Assembly (NCBI RefSeq): GCF_041321155.1
Contig: NZ_JBGGWB010000013.1
Coordinates: 1 to 36,020, forward strand
Reading direction: 5' to 3'
Length of the DNA: 36,020 nucleotides
Source: Sphingomonas sp. IW22
Lineage (GTDB): Bacteria > Pseudomonadota > Alphaproteobacteria > Sphingomonadales > Sphingomonadaceae
Position numbers and translations under genes: made by a program. Position 1 is the stretch's first letter; every line of letters starts with the position of its first letter. This document shows, in pieces, positions 34,444 to 36,020 of the stretch. Below the pieces are notes generated by a model. That model saw nothing but the letters and a program-made list of their open reading frames with translations, was not told the origin of the DNA and did not search any database.

Positions 34444-34712
34444 TGCGAGCCCAGCAGCGTCGAGGGCGCGAGCGCCAACTGCGCATCGAAGGGCGATATC
34501 GGGCTCGCGTCCGCCGACCCGATTGGAACCGCGGAGCCCGCGATGCCGATGAAAAGCGCGACTGCGGCGGCTAGACCAAACGTCGTTGCGCCCAAGCGCG
34601 GCATGGCCTGGACCCTAGCGATTTCCGTCAGGACGCGGCTGTCCAGGCCGGCAAGCCTGGGGTCAATTGGGGCATCGCGCAATTTCGCGAGCATTTCGTC
34701 AAGGTGGTCCAT
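34440..34712 (-). CDS. cnrY: CnrY-like membrane anti-sigma factor
   Basis: The product is 90 residues from the ATG at 34712 with GGAG seven bases upstream; a longer frame from 34745 is less likely. The cytoplasmic N-terminus (MDHLDEMLAKLRDAPIDPRLAGLDSRVLTEIARVQAM) is a short helical segment like the sigma-binding part of CnrY. It is followed by one transmembrane helix (about 42-65, FGLAAAVALFIGIAG) and a short periplasmic tail. Size, topology and position before the cnrX- and cnrH-like genes, with an ATGA overlap, support the call; sequence similarity alone would be weak. Role: holds the ECF sigma factor inactive until the sensor binds metal. Confidence 0.78.
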   Translation of the reverse strand: MDHLDEMLAKLRDAPIDPRLAGLDSRVLTEIARVQAMPRLGATTFGLAAAVALFIGIAGSAVPIGSADASPISPFDAQLALAPSTLLGSQ

Positions 34713-34845
34713 GGTGTTTCTCCGTCTTCTCTTCACAATACGCATTCTGGCCCACGACCCCTTGGCTCGGAACAGAAAAGAAATTTGAGAGGGGTGCAGG
34801 CTGCAGCTGCGTATTCTCTCATGTCAATGACTGGAGAATTCCCGA

Positions 34846-35226
34846 ATGCGCTTCCTTTCGCCTTTCGCAGCTGTCGCCGCCGTCAGCCTGAGCGTTTCGG
34901 CTCCGGCCTATGCACATCCCAAGCTCGTGTCTTCAACGCCCGCCGCCAACGCCAGAGTCTCGGCACCGTCGCGTATCACTCTGACGTTCAGTGAAGGCCT
35001 GATGGCCAGACTATCTGGTGCCGAGATCGTGATGACCGGTATGCCCGGCATGCCAAACCATCGCATGGCGGTGACCGGCTTCAAGACCGCGGTCGAGGGC
35101 GGTAACAAGACGTTGGCGCTGACACTGGCCAAGCCGCTTGGCGCTGGTACCTATCAGGTCACCTGGCATGTCGTCTCGATGGACACGCACCGCATCCAGG
35201 GCAATCTCGCCTTCATCGTGCGATAG
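34846..35226 (+). CDS. copC: CopC periplasmic copper-binding protein
   Basis: The product is 126 residues. The signal peptide is cut before H-P-K-L, so the mature protein begins with His, the usual first Cu(II) ligand. The beta-barrel reads LVSSTPAANARVSAPSRITLTFSEGL...GTYQVTWHVVSMDTHRIQGNLAFIV. The D-x-H in SMDTH is the second part of the Cu(II) site. A Met-rich loop (MTGMPGMPNHRM) could form the Cu(I) site. It is divergent from the sigma cassette, sharing a 133-base promoter gap, and is followed four bases later by copD. Role: carries copper in the periplasm, in some systems delivering it to CopD. Confidence 0.95.
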   Translation: MRFLSPFAAVAAVSLSVSAPAYAHPKLVSSTPAANARVSAPSRITLTFSEGLMARLSGAEIVMTGMPGMPNHRMAVTGFKTAVEGGNKTLALTLAKPLGAGTYQVTWHVVSMDTHRIQGNLAFIVR

Positions 35227-35230
35227 GGCA

Positions 35231-35977
35231 ATGAGTGAGGTAGCAGGCATCGCGATCCGCTGGGCGCTGTACGCCGATCTCGGCCTCTTGTTCGGCCTGC
35301 CGCTGTTCGCGCTCTATGCCCCAGGTGGCGGCCGGACGGTGCAGCGGCATCTGCCGATGGGGGCGATGGTGGCCTGTCTTGCCTGCTTCGGGCTGCTGCT
35401 ATCTGCGTTGGGCTTTGCGGTGCAGGCTGCGGCCATGTCCGGACTGCCGCTCACACAGCCTGATTTCGCCCTGCTGGGTGATCTCATCAATGAGACGGCC
35501 ATGGGGGCGGCGTTGAAGGCGCGCCTTGTCGCGCTCCTTGTCCTCCTATTCTGCGTCCTCTTGTATCGACGGCAATCACGTCCCGCCTTCATCGCCTCTA
35601 CTCTCGCAGGCGCGCTCGCGCTCGCGACCCTCGCCTGGAGCGGACATGGCGCGGCTGGCGAAGGCTATCCGGGCTGGCTGCAACTGGTCGCCGATCTCGT
35701 CCATCTGCTCGCCGCCGGCGCCTGGGTCGGCGCGCTTGCAGCCTTCCTCGCGCTGGTTATGCCTAAAGCAGCGACCGGTGATATGGAGCGGGTCTCGCTC
35801 GCCGAGGAGGCCTTGACGGGCTTCTCCCTGGTAGGAACGATCATCGTTGCCCTGCTGATCCTGACCGGGATGGGGGCGTCACATAAAACGGGCACAGATA
35901 TACGCTCTCATGACTGCCATCCGAGATACTGCCCGAGTTTACCCCTTCGCTGGCCGCAAGACCAGCGTTCGCATTGA
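35231..35977 (+). pseudogene. copD: CopD inner-membrane copper protein, truncated by a transposon end
   Basis: The frame starts four bases after copC. About 214 residues are CopD-like: several helices (WALYADLGLLFGLPLFALY, MGAMVACLACFGLLLSALGF, ARLVALLVLLFCVLLY), the conserved WSGHGAAGEGYPGWLQLVADLVHLLAAGAWVGALAAFLAL with its His, and ALTGFSLVGTIIVALLILTG. After G214 (base 35872) the sequence changes to a hydrophilic, unrelated tail (GASHKTGTDIRSHD...) that ends at 35977. The usual CopD continues about 80 residues with further helices. The break coincides with a Tn3-like terminal repeat, so the gene is probably disrupted. Residual function is doubtful. Confidence 0.85.
35872..35909. repeat. 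Tn3-family-like terminal inverted repeat inside copD
   Basis: The sequence begins GGGGGC and continues with C-x-x-A-x-AAAACGG and a later ACGCT, agreeing at about 23 of 38 positions with the Tn21 terminal repeat, including the GGGGGC end, AAAACGG block and ACGCT. It starts exactly where CopD homology stops, so a Tn3-type transposon probably enters here and extends beyond the window. Confidence 0.6.
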
Positions 35978-36020
35978 CCTTGGCGGGTGTGCCGCGGACG
36001 CCTGATCGACGACGATTGAT
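35910..36020 (+). mobile_element. Start of a presumed Tn3-family element
   Basis: The last 111 bases follow the terminal repeat and share nothing visible with copD. A short frame from the ATG at 35910 encodes 31 residues (MTAIRDTARVYPFAGRKTSV...) and stops at 36005; it is too short to identify. No transposase or resolvase is visible before the window ends. Confidence 0.4.

Noticed and set aside
27062..34845. FixK/FNR-type box upstream of the FixL/FixJ or copper genes
   Set aside because: I found no TTGAT-N4-ATCAA-like sequence by eye.

Overview
The window looks like an accessory copper/silver-resistance island from a GC-rich alphaproteobacterium, probably a sphingomonad. This rests on very high GC, a FixL/FixJ-like pair, Tat-exported CopA oxidases and dense translationally coupled operons; the taxonomic call is inference, as no rRNA or housekeeping gene is present. 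Both ends are littered with mobile-element debris. At the left are an IS3-family transposase fragment and a tyrosine-recombinase fragment (about 108-715). At the right, copD is cut by what looks like a Tn3-family terminal repeat (from 35872). A complete 1321-bp IS3-family element (25210-26530, 3-bp target duplication) splits an MFS transporter gene.

Layout. 837-2132 (-): a lone protein with a helix-hairpin-helix-like segment and a possible PD-(D/E)XK-like nuclease motif. 2381-9432 (-): a Cus-type efflux operon transcribed as two small exported proteins, cusC-like, cusB, cusA, cusF, with ATGA overlaps between the three pump genes. 9676-15516 (+): a small exported protein, a MerR regulator, then a tight run of lipoprotein, Met/His-rich exported protein, membrane-anchored ferredoxin reductase, five-helix diheme b protein, heptaheme cytochrome c, DUF1622 membrane protein and a Tat-exported Csp1-like copper-storage protein. 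A closely matching MerR-type operator sits before both the 9676 gene and merR. 15771-18788 (+): a GH130 glycoside phosphorylase-like enzyme, two Met/His-rich exported proteins and a paralogue of the 9676 protein. 19041-24327 (+): aldehyde and alcohol dehydrogenases followed by copA-copB (copy 1), then the interrupted MFS gene. 34712-27062 (-): a cnrY-cnrX-cnrH-like sigma/anti-sigma/metal-sensor cassette, copA-copB (copy 2), a DUF305 membrane protein, a FixL-like haem-PAS kinase, FixJ and a receiver-only protein. 34846 onward (+): copC and truncated copD, divergent from the sigma cassette.

How it may work together. Cus exports Cu(I)/Ag(I) across both membranes, CopA oxidises periplasmic Cu(I), CopB/CopC/CusF and the Met/His-rich proteins bind metal, and Csp1 stores it. 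The most unusual part is 11274-14631. It encodes a cytoplasmic NAD(P)H/FAD/[2Fe-2S] module anchored through a signal-bearing periplasmic domain, a membrane protein with two H-x13-H pairs as in the ferric-reductase/NOX fold, and a seven-haem periplasmic cytochrome. That is a plausible complete wire from NAD(P)H to the periplasm inside a metal-responsive operon. Three kinds of control are visible: MerR, a CnrYXH-like ECF cassette with all five CnrX metal ligands in register, and a FixL-like oxygen sensor that keeps the haem-binding His/Arg pair.
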